Position numbers and translations under genes: made by a program
Source of the DNA: Chloroflexi bacterium TSY
Lineage (GTDB): Bacteria > Chloroflexota > Anaerolineae > Caldilineales > Caldilineaceae
Reading direction: 5' to 3'
Assembly (NCBI GenBank): GCA_019217005.1
Contig: JAHBNG010000038.1
Span: 1-64,000, forward strand
Length of the DNA: 64,000 bases
Shown: piece by piece, positions 27,224 through 37,268 of the stretch
Numbering within the stretch: position 1 is the stretch's first letter
Layout: each line of letters begins with the position of its first letter
The notes under the pieces: model-generated
The model's input: the letters and a program-made list of their open reading frames with translations, nothing else
The model's database searches: none
Told to the model about the DNA's origin: nothing

Positions 27224-27371
27224 GAGTGTTATACTAGGGCTCTATACTTTGCTCTGTATGAAAATCGGCGTTTACTTTTCTGGTTAAATGGTGGAAAACT
27301 CCGGTTTTCATCACAACCGCTGTATAGCCGGAACTTCTGCCCAATTACTTCAGTTGGAATTCACTATTTCT

Positions 27372-28526
27372 ATGAACTTCGAATTTGCAACCGCAAACCG
27401 GATCATTTTTGGTGCTGGAACGCTCAACCAGCTCTCGACAATTGCGCCCGATCTTGGTAAACGAGTCCTGGTCATAACTGGCAAAAGTACCGAACGTGCC
27501 GCCAGCGTTCTTTCTCTGCTATCTGACGCTGGCCTCAACTACGAAACGTTTACGGTCGCCAAAGAACCAACCATCGACTTGATTGGGCAAGGTGTGCAGA
27601 ATGCCAAAGAGAGTGATTGCGATCTAATCGTCAGCATTGGAGGTGGTAGTGTGGTTGATGCAGGGAAAGCTGTTGCTGCATTGGCGACCAATCCGGGCGA
27701 GCCGCTCGATTATCTGGAGGTGATCGGTGGTGGTCAACCGATGACCGCCGAGCCACTTTCCTTCATTGCAATTCCGACCACGGCGGGAACAGGTGCCGAG
27801 GTAACCAAGAATGCCGTTTTGGCTTCACCCGAGCATCGAGTCAAGGTAAGTCTACGCCATAACAAGATGTTGCCCGACGTGGCCATTGTTGATCCTGAGC
27901 TGACCCATAGTGTGCCACCGGCCTTAACCGCGGCCACGGGTCTTGATGCCTTGACTCAAGTCATTGAACCATATGTCTCTCACCTGGCGACACCGGTGAC
28001 CGATGGCTTTTGTCGGGAGGGGATTCGACGGGCAGCATGTGGATTGCGACGTGTCTTCCAAGACGGGACTGACGCCGAGGCACGGGAAGATATGGCGATT
28101 GCTAGCCTTTTTGGTGGTCTGGCCCTCGCAAATGCGAAACTGGGAGCTGTTCATGGGTTTGCGGGGGTATTGGGCGGGATGTATCCTGCACCTCATGGTG
28201 CTGTTTGTGGACGGCTGTTGCCTTTCACCACCGAGGCGAATGTTCGAGCCCTCCTCCAACGGGATAGCAAGAATCCGGCGGTCGGTCGTTATGATGAAGT
28301 TGCGCAGCTTTTGACTGGTAAGCCAGAAGCCACTGTCTCGGATGGTGTTGTCTGGATTCAGGAGCTTTGCGCAGAATTGGCAGTACCTGGATTGGCAACT
28401 TATGGGATTGAGGAAGTACAGTTTTCTGACATCATCACCAAATCGAAGAATTCCAGTTCTATGAAGGGTAATCCGATTGTCTTGAGAGAGGATGAGCTTG
28501 CCTCTATCCTTGGTCAAGCGTTGTAG
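27372..28526 (+). CDS. Iron-containing alcohol dehydrogenase
   Basis: A 384-residue group III (iron-type) alcohol dehydrogenase. The NAD(P)-binding part has IVSIGGGSVVDAGKA and AIPTTAGTGAEVT; metal ligands are expected in GLDALTQVIEPYVS, AVHGFAGVLGG and APHGAVCGRLLPF, and all are present. Members reduce aldehydes or oxidise alcohols, including maleylacetate reductase-like enzymes. ATG 27372 gives the canonical NFEFATANRIIFGAG start; an upstream in-frame ATG at 27288 would add 28 unlikely residues. The gene is intact and ends 60 bp before a MITE-6 copy and an ISL3 element. Confidence 0.9.
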   Translation: MNFEFATANRIIFGAGTLNQLSTIAPDLGKRVLVITGKSTERAASVLSLLSDAGLNYETFTVAKEPTIDLIGQGVQNAKESDCDLIVSIGGGSVVDAGKAVAALATNPGEPLDYLEVIGGGQPMTAEPLSFIAIPTTAGTGAEVTKNAVLASPEHRVKVSLRHNKMLPDVAIVDPELTHSVPPALTAATGLDALTQVIEPYVSHLATPVTDGFCREGIRRAACGLRRVFQDGTDAEAREDMAIASLFGGLALANAKLGAVHGFAGVLGGMYPAPHGAVCGRLLPFTTEANVRALLQRDSKNPAVGRYDEVAQLLTGKPEATVSDGVVWIQELCAELAVPGLATYGIEEVQFSDIITKSKNSSSMKGNPIVLREDELASILGQAL

Positions 28527-28585
28527 GGATGTGCCCCCCAATATATACCGCACTAGCTTATAACTTAAAATAAATTCGACTGTTC

Positions 28586-28718
28586 TATAGATGTTCAGAT
28601 AATGTTTTCCACGCAATACAGTAGCTTGTCAGCATTTCAGCCGGTCAGCCAGAGAGCTGACGAGCTGACCGGCTGAAATGCCATCAACGACAGGAAAAGA
28701 TTTTCCTGAAAGGCTATA
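28586..28718 (+). mobile_element. MITE-6 copy 2
   Basis: Same order and stem as 23944-24077 (CATTTCAGCCGGTCAGC stem, TATAG / CTATA ends) with scattered substitutions. It lies directly beside the ISL3 element. Confidence 0.75.
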
Positions 28719-28744
28719 CTGACTGAAATCGGTCAAATTTATTT

Positions 28745-30183
28745 GGCTGATCAGGATCTCATGTGGTTGACAGGGAAAAACGTTCTTTGCCATGGAGATC
28801 GAGCCAAATACGTTGAAAAAGAGAAGAGACATTGCGAATGCCATAGCATCGACGAGTGATGACCTTAATCTTGTTATTGAGACCTTCAACAAAACCACTG
28901 TTGATGCGTTGGTCAAAATAGTTGACAATGGATTGCCAGTGGTTGCGCAGGGTTTTGATAAAGCCATCAAAGTTATCAAGGGAGGAACGTTCAACTTTGC
29001 GAATCCAAGCCTCAAGGCGATGTTCAGCTTGGGCAACAGAGAGTTCCTGGTTGAAGATGGCGGTCAATTCTTCTCGAAAGGTATAGGCCTGATGAAGGGC
29101 TGGTGAATGAGCAAACAAACGTCTAAGCTCCTGCCGCTCTTCAGGATTGAGAGCCGAGTGATTTTTGCGTAAGATCCAGAGCATTCCTTTGCAATCTTGG
29201 TCATAAGTTTCAGGAGGCAGTTCTTTTTCAAGCGTCTGAGTTCCTTTTTCGGAGGTCGTCAAAGTCATCTCGATAGTTCTGAGCAACATGAAATCGGTCA
29301 ACAACGGAGATGCATTCACATCATCATTCTCATTGATAAATTCATCAATCGCATTGATATAGCCCTCCCACATGTCGGTGGTGCAATAGTTGATGGTGGG
29401 CGTAGTCTCTCAGGAATCTCTTCTAGGAATGCCTTAACCGTCTTTTTTTTTCGATCAGGAGAACTCCAAGAATCCGTACCTTGCCCTTGGGTTGACGAGC
29501 TGTAATGATCGCACTAAATTTCTTGCGCCCCTTACTTCTGGAGATTTCGTCAATCCCCAACGTACCGATTTCGTCGATTTCATCCCAGTTGATTTTGGGC
29601 TCTATCAGACGGTTCAATGCGCCTACGACTGCATCGTACCCAACTTCTTCTTTGAGGCTTACATCTTCGATTGTACTGTTGATTAGTTGCATGACCAGGT
29701 ATTCATCATACGCTTGTGTATGAGGACTTCTTTGTTCATACCAACTCACAATTTGAGTCGTTGTTGGGTCACAATGACACGACAAACATTGACCCCGTTT
29801 GGGCCGTATCAAGATGTAGGTCTCAAGCCCAAAAACTGGGAGATGGCGCAAGCTAATTTCTTGACCATGGCCAAATGTACACGCAATCTCAACTCCGCAT
29901 ACACCACATGCTGTTGTTTTTGGGTGCTTTCTACCCGAATCAATAAATGATTTTCAGACGTGATTTCGCTGCTTAACACTTCCACTTCTGGGATATCTAG
30001 CGGTACCGTTATTGATGAAGTCATTCTCGATGTCACCTTTTTCAATCGCTTCGTTTCGGATAACATCTTATTTTATATCATTTTATTTTCGACCGGTACC
30101 TCATGATCCGACTGACACAAGATATTTAGCTCGCACTATCCATTCATGGCCGGCTTGTCAACCACATGAGATCCAATTGATCC
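28745..30183 (-). mobile_element. ISL3-family insertion sequence
   Basis: 1439 bp with related ends (GGCTGATCAGGATCTCATGT and, inverted, GGATCAATTGGATCTCATGT) continuing into GGTTGACA, and a perfect 8-bp duplication ATTTATTT (28737-28744, 30184-30191), the ISL3 hallmark size. It lies between the iron dehydrogenase and livK, 55 bp before the livK start, and may have removed the operon promoter from its gene. Confidence 0.88.
28759..30024 (-). pseudogene. ISL3-family transposase with frameshifts
   Basis: N-terminal zinc-finger region (CGVCGVEIACTFGHG, RGQCLSCHC), the first catalytic Asp in IGTLGIDEISRSKGRKKFS, and the C-terminal DDE_Tnp_ISL3 part ending NSGFVEGLNNKIKVITRRCYGIRN with the catalytic Glu. 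At least three one-base shifts break the frame: near 29890 (a run of five A), near 29455 and near 29395. Each is repaired by one base. Start ATG 30024 gives the usual MTSSITVPLDIPEVEVLS. As read, inactive. Confidence 0.85.
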
Positions 30184-30238
30184 ATTTATTTTAAAGATAT
30201 GGCAGTGCTCAGTATATCTTCTTACTACAGGAGGAAAA

Positions 30239-31507
30239 ATGCGTAAACCTATTCTATTACTTGCTTTGCTGACTAGTTTGTTACTGATCCTGGCCGCATG
30301 TGTTCCGCAAACAATTGAAGTAGCGCCAGAGAGCGGCAGTGCGAGCATGGCAGAGTCCGATTCCGGTGATGGCGACTGCATGATCACGATCGGCGCTGCC
30401 GTGAGTGAGACCGGAAAGTATGCCCGTGAAGGGAAAGATGTTCGCCAGGGCTATAATTTATGGGCCGATTGGGTTAATGGCGATGGTGGCGGCATTCAGA
30501 TGGGTGACCAGATCTGCCAGGCTGAGATCGTCTTTTACGATGACGAGAGCGATCCCGATACGGTTGCCCGCTTGGTAGAGAAGCTCGTCACTGAAGATGA
30601 GGTCGACATTCTGCTTGGACCATACAGTTCCAGCCTGACCATGAGCGCAAGTGCAATTGCCGAAAAATACGACATGATCATGGTTGAAGGCAATGGTGCC
30701 TCGGAATCTCTCTTCGAACGGGGTTTTAAGAATCTCTTTGCTGTTTTGACCCCCGCGGGCAACTATGCCGAATCTGCTCTGAAGTCACTTTCTGAGTTGG
30801 GTGCACAAACCGTCGTGATTGCGTATGAAGACACAGCCTTCCCCACCAGCGTTGCTTTGGGTGCCGAAAAATGGGCGGAAGAATACGGTATGGAGGTTTT
30901 GGCTGTCGAAACCTATCCAAAAGATATTGCCGATGTCAGCGGCATCATGGCCAAGTTCAAAGAACTCGAGCCAGATGTCTTCGTGGGAGGGGGTCACTTT
31001 AACGATGCGTTGCTCTTCGTGCGGGCGGCCAAAGAGCTGGATTTCAACCCCAAAGCGATGGTCATCACCGTTGGCCCGAGCAATCCAACCTTTGTTGCAG
31101 AAGTAGGAGCTGACGCTGAATACATCATTGGGCCAACCCAATGGGAGCGCACCATGACTTATGCTGACGAATACTTTGGCACGGCGGAAGAATATGCTCA
31201 ACGCTATGAAGCTATATGGGATGAACCGCCGACTTACCAAGCGGCGGAATCTACCGCCACTGCTCTGGCATTGCAGTTGGCGATCGAAGCCGCAGGCACA
31301 ACAGAAACCGCTGCCGTTCGTGATGCGTTGAACGCCCTGGACGAAGTCCTTTTTTACGGACCAGTCAAGTTTGACGAGACGGGCAAGAATGCTGGCAAAC
31401 CGATGGGCGCAATCCAGATTCAGGATGGTGAGATTGTGGTTGTTGCCCCGAGCGACAGTGCTGTTGCAGAACTTCGTTACCCCATGCCACCGTGGAACGA
31501 AAGGTGA
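30239..31507 (+). CDS. livK: Branched-chain amino-acid-type ABC substrate-binding lipoprotein
   Basis: A 422-residue periplasmic-type binding protein (type I fold, HAAT family). A signal peptide ends in the lipobox LAAC with lipid-anchored Cys21, followed by a Ser/Glu linker; the mature part shows the family beginning ITIGAAVSETGKYAREG and IVFYDDESDPDTVARLVEKL. It should deliver branched-chain amino acids, urea, amides or similar ligands to the LivHM channel. The start has a perfect AGGAGG site. First gene of livKHMGF. An ISL3 element lies just upstream. Intact. Confidence 0.92.
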   Translation: MRKPILLLALLTSLLLILAACVPQTIEVAPESGSASMAESDSGDGDCMITIGAAVSETGKYAREGKDVRQGYNLWADWVNGDGGGIQMGDQICQAEIVFYDDESDPDTVARLVEKLVTEDEVDILLGPYSSSLTMSASAIAEKYDMIMVEGNGASESLFERGFKNLFAVLTPAGNYAESALKSLSELGAQTVVIAYEDTAFPTSVALGAEKWAEEYGMEVLAVETYPKDIADVSGIMAKFKELEPDVFVGGGHFNDALLFVRAAKELDFNPKAMVITVGPSNPTFVAEVGADAEYIIGPTQWERTMTYADEYFGTAEEYAQRYEAIWDEPPTYQAAESTATALALQLAIEAAGTTETAAVRDALNALDEVLFYGPVKFDETGKNAGKPMGAIQIQDGEIVVVAPSDSAVAELRYPMPPWNER

Positions 31508-31701
31508 TTAGGGGTTAGCGATTAGAGATTGGGGACTGGGTTAATGATCTCCGATTGTCTGAGGAATTGTGTGGTCGTCAGTTGGTTTGTTGGTTAGATG
31601 GTTGGTGAACAAACGAGCAAACCAACAAACCATCCAACGTTTACCCCACAAAATCTCAAAGAGCCTGATCTCCAATCCCTAGTCCCCGATCCCTCAATTT
31701 T
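31508..31701 (+). repeat. Word palindrome between livK and livH
   Basis: GATTGGGGACTGGG and TTGGTTTGTTGGTTAG words are answered by CAAACCAACAAACCATCC and CAATCCCTAGTCCCCGATCC, forming two nested imperfect hairpins over 190 bp. No gene. It may partly terminate transcription so that the binding protein is made in excess of the membrane subunits. Confidence 0.55.
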
Positions 31702-32752
31702 ATGGATGTTATTTTACAGGCGATTATTCGGGGTGGTTCATTTTAGGCGGACAATTAGGTTTACATTTTTGCAAAGAGAAAAGATGTTTATATTTTCTAC
31801 TTTGAGCCATGCTCAGGCAGAAAATGACCTCATATAGATTTTTATCTATGTATCAAAAGTGTAAACCTAATTCTGAACCACCCCGATTATTCAAGGTATT
31901 TTATTGGGTGGGTTCTATGCCGTGATGGTTCTTGGCTTTTCCGTGCTCTGGGGAGTTATGGGAGTCATAAACCTGGCCCACGGAGAATACTTGATGATCG
32001 GCGCCTATCTGGCATGGATACTTTCCACCTATCTGGGTCTGGATCCCTTTGTCTCGCTGATTGTGATCATGCCTCTTATGTTTGTGGTAGGCTACTTGCT
32101 TCAGCGTTTGCTCATTAACCGGATTGTAGAGCGACCTCACCTGATGGCTCTATTGGTTACCTTTGGGTTGGGAATCGCGATGGCGAATGTAGTGAAGCTG
32201 ATCTACACTGCAGATCCCAAATATATCAACATTTCGTATGGTGGTGCCACCGAAATTGCGGGATTGACCTTTCCCATTGTCAAGAGCTTAATCTTTATTG
32301 CTTCGATCATCATCATGTTTGCGTTGGCCCTCTTTTTGCGGCGTTCGCGCTTGGGCAAATCCATTCGAGCTGCGGCCCAGAACAAGAACGCCGCTCGCAT
32401 TGTGGGGATCGAGATCCATCAGGTTTATGCAATGACCGCGGGGATCTGCATCGCCCTCACAGCGGCAGCAGGAGCCATGATTAGCTTAACTGTTCCGGTC
32501 TTTCCTTTTATGGGCCCCCCCTTTACGCTCAAAGCGTTTACAATTACAGCATTGGGTGGTCTCGGTCGAATTCCAGGGGCACTCCTTGGGGGTCTAGTCC
32601 TCGGATTAACTGAAGTGATGATCGCTCGCTTTATCCCAGGCATTGGTACAAACCTTGGCGTTGCCACCAGCTTTGTCCTACTGGTCATCGTTCTGATTGT
32701 ACGGCCTCAGGGGATTCTACAAGGCCTGCGTCCTCTGGATGAGGTGGATTGA
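31702..32752 (+). pseudogene. livH: LivH-type permease, split by MITE-2
   Basis: The HAAT-family inner-membrane channel subunit. Only the first ten codons (MDVILQAIIQ) precede the insertion; excising 31730-31884 with one GATTATTC gives MDVILQAIIQGILLGGFYAV and the family's MGVINLAHGEYLMIGAY, for about 297 residues with eight to nine helices. The downstream part is fully open to 32752, so loss is recent. Translation could restart at an internal ATG but the first helix would be missing. livM starts 5 bp after. Confidence 0.9.
31730..31884 (+). mobile_element. MITE-2 copy c, inside livH
   Basis: 155 bp with ends GGGGTGGTTC / GAACCACCCC and a perfect 8-bp duplication GATTATTC (31722-31729, 31885-31892). 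Almost identical to copies b and d. Confidence 0.95.
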
Positions 32753-33725
32753 AGGCATGATAGGATCACGAAAGCGGATCGAACAATTTTCTCGGGACTG
32801 GGGTGTGTTCTCCCTATGGCTTCTGTTCATTGCTTTTCTCTTTGCTTTCCCTTATCTGGGGATTGTGCGGGAGAAAAACGCGTTAATGGGGCTGCTTCAA
32901 TCATTGAGTCAATTGTTTGTGTTGATCACGCTTGCCTCCAACTGGAATTTGATCGGCGGCATGACGGGTTACGTTGATTTTGGTCATGCAGTCTTCTTTG
33001 GTATTGGGGCATATATCTTGGGCGTTTTGGTCACGACCAGCAGCGGCAACGTCCTTTGGTTTGCGCCGGAGCTTTCATTTTGGGCTGCCTTGCCCTTTGC
33101 TGGCATCGGTGCAGCCATTTTCGCCCTGTTGATCGGCTTACCCACATTACGACTCCGTGGCCCATATTTTTCGATTGCCATGTTAGGCGTCTTTGTCGCC
33201 ATGCGCGAAATCACTCGTGTCACAAAACCCTTGACGGGTGGCGGTTCAGGTTTAACCCTTCCTCCTCAAAATGCTCTCTTTGGCTTTCCCCAAGATTGGT
33301 TCCGCATGGGCGAATATCTGGTCATGGTGGGTCTCATGGGCATCGCGGTTGTGCTCTCATGGTGGATCCGCCGCAGCGAATTTGGTCAATCGCTTATTGC
33401 TATCCGAGAAGACGAAGTGGGTGCCGAGATGCGGGGCATCAACACTACATTTCACAAGATCGCCATTTTTATGATTGCCTCATTTATGACCGGTCTCGTT
33501 GGGGCATTTTGGGCTTGGCAGAATACGTTTATCGACCCTGATGTTGTCTTCTTCGAAACCCGTACCATCGAAATGGTGATGATGAGTATGTTGGGTGGGC
33601 TGGGGACCGTTTGGGGGCCGCCCCTTGGCGCGACAATTCTCTATTTCCTACAAGATTTCATCTGGGCCAACTTGGGTGATGTACATCTTCTGGTGCTTGG
33701 CTCTACATTAATTCTCTTGGTCTTA

Positions 33726-35018
33726 GGCCAATCCAAAAAATAAAATATACGCGAGAAGGTGTTAAACTAGCTCTCCAAAAGGAGCAAAAATGACAATCTC
33801 GCCAGAAATGGTTGAAGTCTTGAAAGAGACGAAGGCCATGTTAAGTGGATACGAAAGAAGGCACTTCATGGCCCAAACGGTCAAAACGATATGCGAAGGG
33901 AGTCCGACGAAAGCAGAACGAGAGTTGGGCTGGAATCGGGCGACGATAGCCAAAGCCCTGGAAGAACTAGAAGGCGGCTTCTGTTATGTCGACCAAAGCC
34001 ACCGACGTGGTCGCAAAAAAGCCGAAGACCATATCCCCACTTTACTGGCCGATATGGTTGAAATCGCCGATCAATTCAGCCAGACCGATCCCACCTTTCG
34101 ACCCCCCAATTGTACACTCGACTAACCGCCGCCGAAATGCGTACCCAGCTCATCGAGCAGAAAGGATACACAGATGAGGAATTGCCTGGCGAAGAGGCCA
34201 TCCGCTTGAAGCTCAATGAGTTAGGCTATGGCTCAAACCGGGTCAAAAAAGTCAACCAGTGAAAAGATCCCAGAGACCGATGCGATCTTTGATAGAATTC
34301 ATCAGATCAATCAAGAAGCGGATGCAGACGAGACGGTTCTGCGCCTCTTGGGATGCCAAAGCGACGATTTTACTTGACCGTTTCTCGAGAGAAGGGATAA
34401 GTCGAGTGGTTGTCAAAGCGCTCGATCATGACTTTCAAGATAAGAAGACCGAGAAAGTCACCCTTTGGCATTTACCTCCCTTCAACCAAGGAACTCTTTC
34501 TTTACTTGACTCAGTCGAAAGTGACGAGTGACTGTATTGTCGACTGCCTGATTGATTTTGGGAAAGCGTACGTGAACACTTTCCTCACGTCAAGACCCTC
34601 GTGATCAATCAGGACAATGGTCCCGAAAATCATACCCGTCGGACTCAGTTTATGTATCGTCTCACTCAGTTTGTTGAGCACTATCGTCTCTCTATTCAGC
34701 TCGCCTGCTACCCTCCTTATCACAGTAAATACAACCCCATCGAACGGGTTTGGGGCCATCTTGAAAAACACTGGAACGGTTCTCTTCTCGATTCTCTTGA
34801 GACCGTTCTCAATTTTGCCCGTTCTTTTCGCTTTAACCAACTACAACCCTTCGTTCACCTGAATTCCACTCTTTATGAGACCGGCGTCAAACTCACTCAG
34901 AAAGAGATGGACCGTTTGGAACAACGCTTCCAACGTTTACCTGGTTTAGAAAAATGGTTTGTCCTTATTCCCCCTCTCCATTCTCTCGTTCGCGTATAAT
35001 TATTTTTTTGGTTTAGCC
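33726..35018 (+). mobile_element. ISAzo13-like IS, copy A
   Basis: 1293 bp with imperfect ends GGCCAATCCAAAAAATAAAA and (inverted) GGCTAAACCAAAAAAATAAT, each continuing to a TATACGCGA word, and a 3-bp duplication TTA (33723-33725, 35019-35021). Other copies: 46970-49782 (carrying a nested IS), 55086-56388, and 63682 to beyond the window. Copy A has the most substitutions and indels. Confidence 0.88.
33790..34999 (+). pseudogene. ISAzo13/IS630-superfamily transposase, copy A, multiple frameshifts
   Basis: Consensus of the copies is ~405 residues: N-terminal HTH (SPTKAERELGWNRATIAKALEE), a basic linker (SHRRGRKKAEDH), the middle catalytic part (SREGISRVVVKALDHDF), Asp in VINQDNGPENHTRR, and Glu in YHSKYNPIERVWG. 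Copy A has lost single or double bases at several points (for example CGACCCCCC for CGAACCCCCC near 34100, and near 34255, 34350, 34465, 34560), so no full protein is possible. A pseudogene by read. Confidence 0.85.
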
Positions 35019-35183
35019 TTATTCTTACCCGAAGGCATTTTGGGAACGTTGAGCGACCGGAGTGGGACCACACTCGGTGGTCTCTTGAGTGGTCGTCGGA
35101 AGAGCAATGAGATGGCTTCACCAACAAATAATAAAGTGACAGTAGGGGATTGACGACTTATAGTTCGTTCTACAACCCACGTT

Positions 35184-35275
35184 TTAGGCCAATCCAAATT
35201 TTAACTGATCCACAGATGGACGGGATTGACTCGATTGTCCTTCTTCTAATCCTGTTCATCCTGTCAATCTGTGGA
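35184..35275 (+). repeat. Orphan IS end plus intergenic palindrome
   Basis: TTAGGCCAATCCAAA just after livM equals the left end of the ISAzo13-like IS with its TTA target, but no element follows. It runs into ATCCACAGATGGACGGGATTG and CTGTCAATCTGTGGAG, an imperfect hairpin like those at 12688, 49786 and 58270. No gene. Confidence 0.45.
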
Positions 35276-35344
35276 GGGCGAAGCGCCCACTTCGTGAACA
35301 TTCTTTTTTGGAATCGCCTTACTTCTCGAAAATACTCAAAAGAT

Positions 35345-36100
35345 ATGTCTGTACAACCTCTCTTAGAGGGTAAAAAAGTCTCCAAATATTTTGGTGGGTT
35401 AGCTGCCGTCAACAAAGTAGATTTTGCTATCTACCCCCGTGAAATCGTAGGCTTAGTTGGTCCAAACGGGAGTGGGAAAACAACGCTTTTTGACTGCTTG
35501 AGCCGAGTTCAAAAGATTGACGAGGGCCAGGTTTTTCTCAAGGGCAATAACATCACAAATGCGAAACCCCATCAGGTTGCCCATCAAGGATTGGCACGTA
35601 CATTTCAACTCATCCGTGTCTACCGCAAGATGACTGTACTCGAAAATATGCTCATTAGCCGCCAATGGCGTGGGGAAAGCCTCTTCACTCTGTTAAAGCC
35701 CAGCAGCCAGCAGACCGAAGAGCGCGCTCGGTATCTCATCGATTTCCTATTGCTCGATCATCTTATTGATGAGCAGGCGGGCAACCTTTCGGGTGGACAA
35801 CGGCGCTTGTTAGAGATCGGTATGGCACTCATGCCCGATCCCGATATTTTGCTACTCGATGAAGCCACGTCTGGTATCAATCCAACATTGATCGAGACGA
35901 TCAAAGACCGCATTCGAGCGCTGAACCAGGATGAAGGAAAGACTTTTTTGTTGGTCGAACATAATATCAACTTTATCTCCGATCTCTGTAGCCGCGTCTA
36001 TGTATTGAACTATGGTGAAAAGCTGGCGGAGGGCACACCCGACGAGATCAAGTCGAATCATGCTGTGATTGAGGCTTATTTTGGGGCGGATGGGGACTAG
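35345..36100 (+). CDS. livG: Branched-chain amino-acid-type ABC ATPase LivG
   Basis: A 251-residue ATPase of the HAAT importer. Walker A is GPNGSGKTT, the signature is LSGGQRRLLEIGMALM, Walker B ILLLDEATSGINPT, H-loop LLVEHNINFI. LivG is distinguished by the LARTFQLIRVYRKMTVLENML segment after the Q-loop, which is present. The start at 35345 (MSVQPLLEG) is chosen because the frame upstream of it runs into the palindromic spacer. It pairs with LivF 75 bp downstream. Intact, though its upstream partners are interrupted. Confidence 0.92.
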   Translation: MSVQPLLEGKKVSKYFGGLAAVNKVDFAIYPREIVGLVGPNGSGKTTLFDCLSRVQKIDEGQVFLKGNNITNAKPHQVAHQGLARTFQLIRVYRKMTVLENMLISRQWRGESLFTLLKPSSQQTEERARYLIDFLLLDHLIDEQAGNLSGGQRRLLEIGMALMPDPDILLLDEATSGINPTLIETIKDRIRALNQDEGKTFLLVEHNINFISDLCSRVYVLNYGEKLAEGTPDEIKSNHAVIEAYFGADGD

Positions 36101-36150
36101 GGATTGGGGATTGGGAACTGGTATCCCGATCCCCAATCGCTGATCCCTTT
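36096..36150 (+). terminator. Hairpin between livG and livF
   Basis: GGGGACTAGGGATTGGGGAT and TCCCGATCCCCAATCGCTGA are largely complementary around AACTGGTA. No T-run follows, so this is more likely a processing or stabilising hairpin than a true terminator. Confidence 0.45.
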
Positions 36151-36174
36151 AACAGAGCAGTCGAGGCATAATCT

Positions 36175-36921
36175 ATGTCTACCCTACAGTTGGAGAACGG
36201 ACGTCCTCTTCTCGACGTACAAGACATCTACGCTGGTTATCAGACAGACACCGATATCCTAAAAGGCGTGAATCTGCATGTGAATCCCGGCGAAATCGTT
36301 TGCGTAATCGGTCCAAATGGAGCAGGAAAGTCAACGGTTTTCAAGGCTCTCTACGGCTTCCTCAGCATTCGCCAAGGACGGGTTCTCTTCGCTGACGAAG
36401 ACATCACAACCATCCGCCCCCAAGACGCGCTCAAGGCTGGAATCACCATCGTCCCTCAGCTACGAAGCGTCTTTCCGCAGATGTCGGTCTACGAAAACCT
36501 GGAAATGGGCATGTACTTGGAGCGGGATCAAACCCGAGTCAGAGAACGCATCCAGTATGTCATGGATCTATTCCCTCGCTTGGCTGAGCGCGCCAAACAG
36601 ATGGCGGGCACCATGAGCGGTGGCGAACAGCGTATGCTCGAAATCGGTCGGGCACTCATGTGGGATCCACAATTGGTACTCATGGATGAACCATCGGCGG
36701 GCTTGGCACCGGTTATCACCAAAGCCATTTTTCGCGCCATCAGGCGACTGAATGAAGAGATCAACCTGACCGTTCTGATGATTGAGCAGAACGCGCGTCA
36801 GGGGCTCGAAATTAGCGATCGAGGGTACGTTTTGGAACTGGGGCGCAACAGCTATGAAGGCACCGGCCAGGAATTATTGGACAATGATGAAGTGCGGCGG
36901 GCGTTTCTAGGTGGGCGTTAA
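36175..36921 (+). CDS. livF: Branched-chain amino-acid-type ABC ATPase LivF
   Basis: A 248-residue ATPase. Walker A is GPNGAGKST, Q-loop IVPQLRSVFPQMSVYENLEMG, signature MSGGEQRMLEIGRALM, Walker B LVLMDEPSAGLAP, H-loop LMIEQNAR, with the C-terminal GTGQELLDNDEVRRAFLGG that typifies LivF. Last gene of the operon; its stop overlaps the convergent PDDEXK fragment. Intact. Confidence 0.92.
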   Translation: MSTLQLENGRPLLDVQDIYAGYQTDTDILKGVNLHVNPGEIVCVIGPNGAGKSTVFKALYGFLSIRQGRVLFADEDITTIRPQDALKAGITIVPQLRSVFPQMSVYENLEMGMYLERDQTRVRERIQYVMDLFPRLAERAKQMAGTMSGGEQRMLEIGRALMWDPQLVLMDEPSAGLAPVITKAIFRAIRRLNEEINLTVLMIEQNARQGLEISDRGYVLELGRNSYEGTGQELLDNDEVRRAFLGGR

Positions 36922-37238
36922 TCGTTGCTCTTCCAATTGGTGATTTTGCGCTCTTTGCTATCAAAATTTGCACCGATAAGCGTTAGTGATTTGCTTTGAA
37001 GCTGATATTTCTCTGCATATTCAGTTTTCTTGATCTGTTGCAGGGCATCTTCCGCAGAACCATCGAGCTTAAATTCAAAGAGGAATATTTGGTTGCCGAG
37101 TTCAACAATTGCGTCGATACGTCCACGATTCGTGTGAACTTCAGCATCAACGCGTATCCCCACGAGTTTGAAGATGAGAAAGAAAACAGTTTGATCATAT
37201 TTTTCGTGCTTCAGATGAATAATGAGGTATGTTGTCAT
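36918..37238 (-). pseudogene. C-terminal fragment of an AAA-ATPase/PDDEXK_9 protein
   Basis: 106 residues matching only the nuclease-like end of the family seen intact at 17267: FFLIFKLVGIRVDAEVHTN, then the catalytic pattern RIDAIVE...FLFEFKLDGSAEDAL and a late LIGANFDSKERKITNW. The D...E-x-K residues are intact here. The ATPase half is missing and the fragment begins where the next gene's upstream region starts, so it is probably a deletion remnant. It could still be expressed as a small domain. Confidence 0.65.
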
Positions 37239-37268
37239 GCAGAATAGGCTTCAAGCAAGGAAGAAACA

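Larger units (their letters stand above)
32757..35153 (+). pseudogene. livM: LivM-type permease, split by ISAzo13-like IS
   Basis: Second HAAT-family permease. Codons 1-323 (32757-33725) carry its helices and the motifs GYVDFGHAVFFGIGAY, LRLRGPYFSIAMLG and the DEVGAEMRGIN loop. The IS at 33726-35018 enters at a TTA Leu codon; joining VL to FLPEGILGTL at 35022 restores the usual LivM end and a 44-residue tail. As read, the protein ends VLGQSKK, only losing the last helix end, so partial function is conceivable. ATG 32757 follows GAAGG and overlaps nothing. The break also puts livGF downstream of an IS. Confidence 0.88.
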
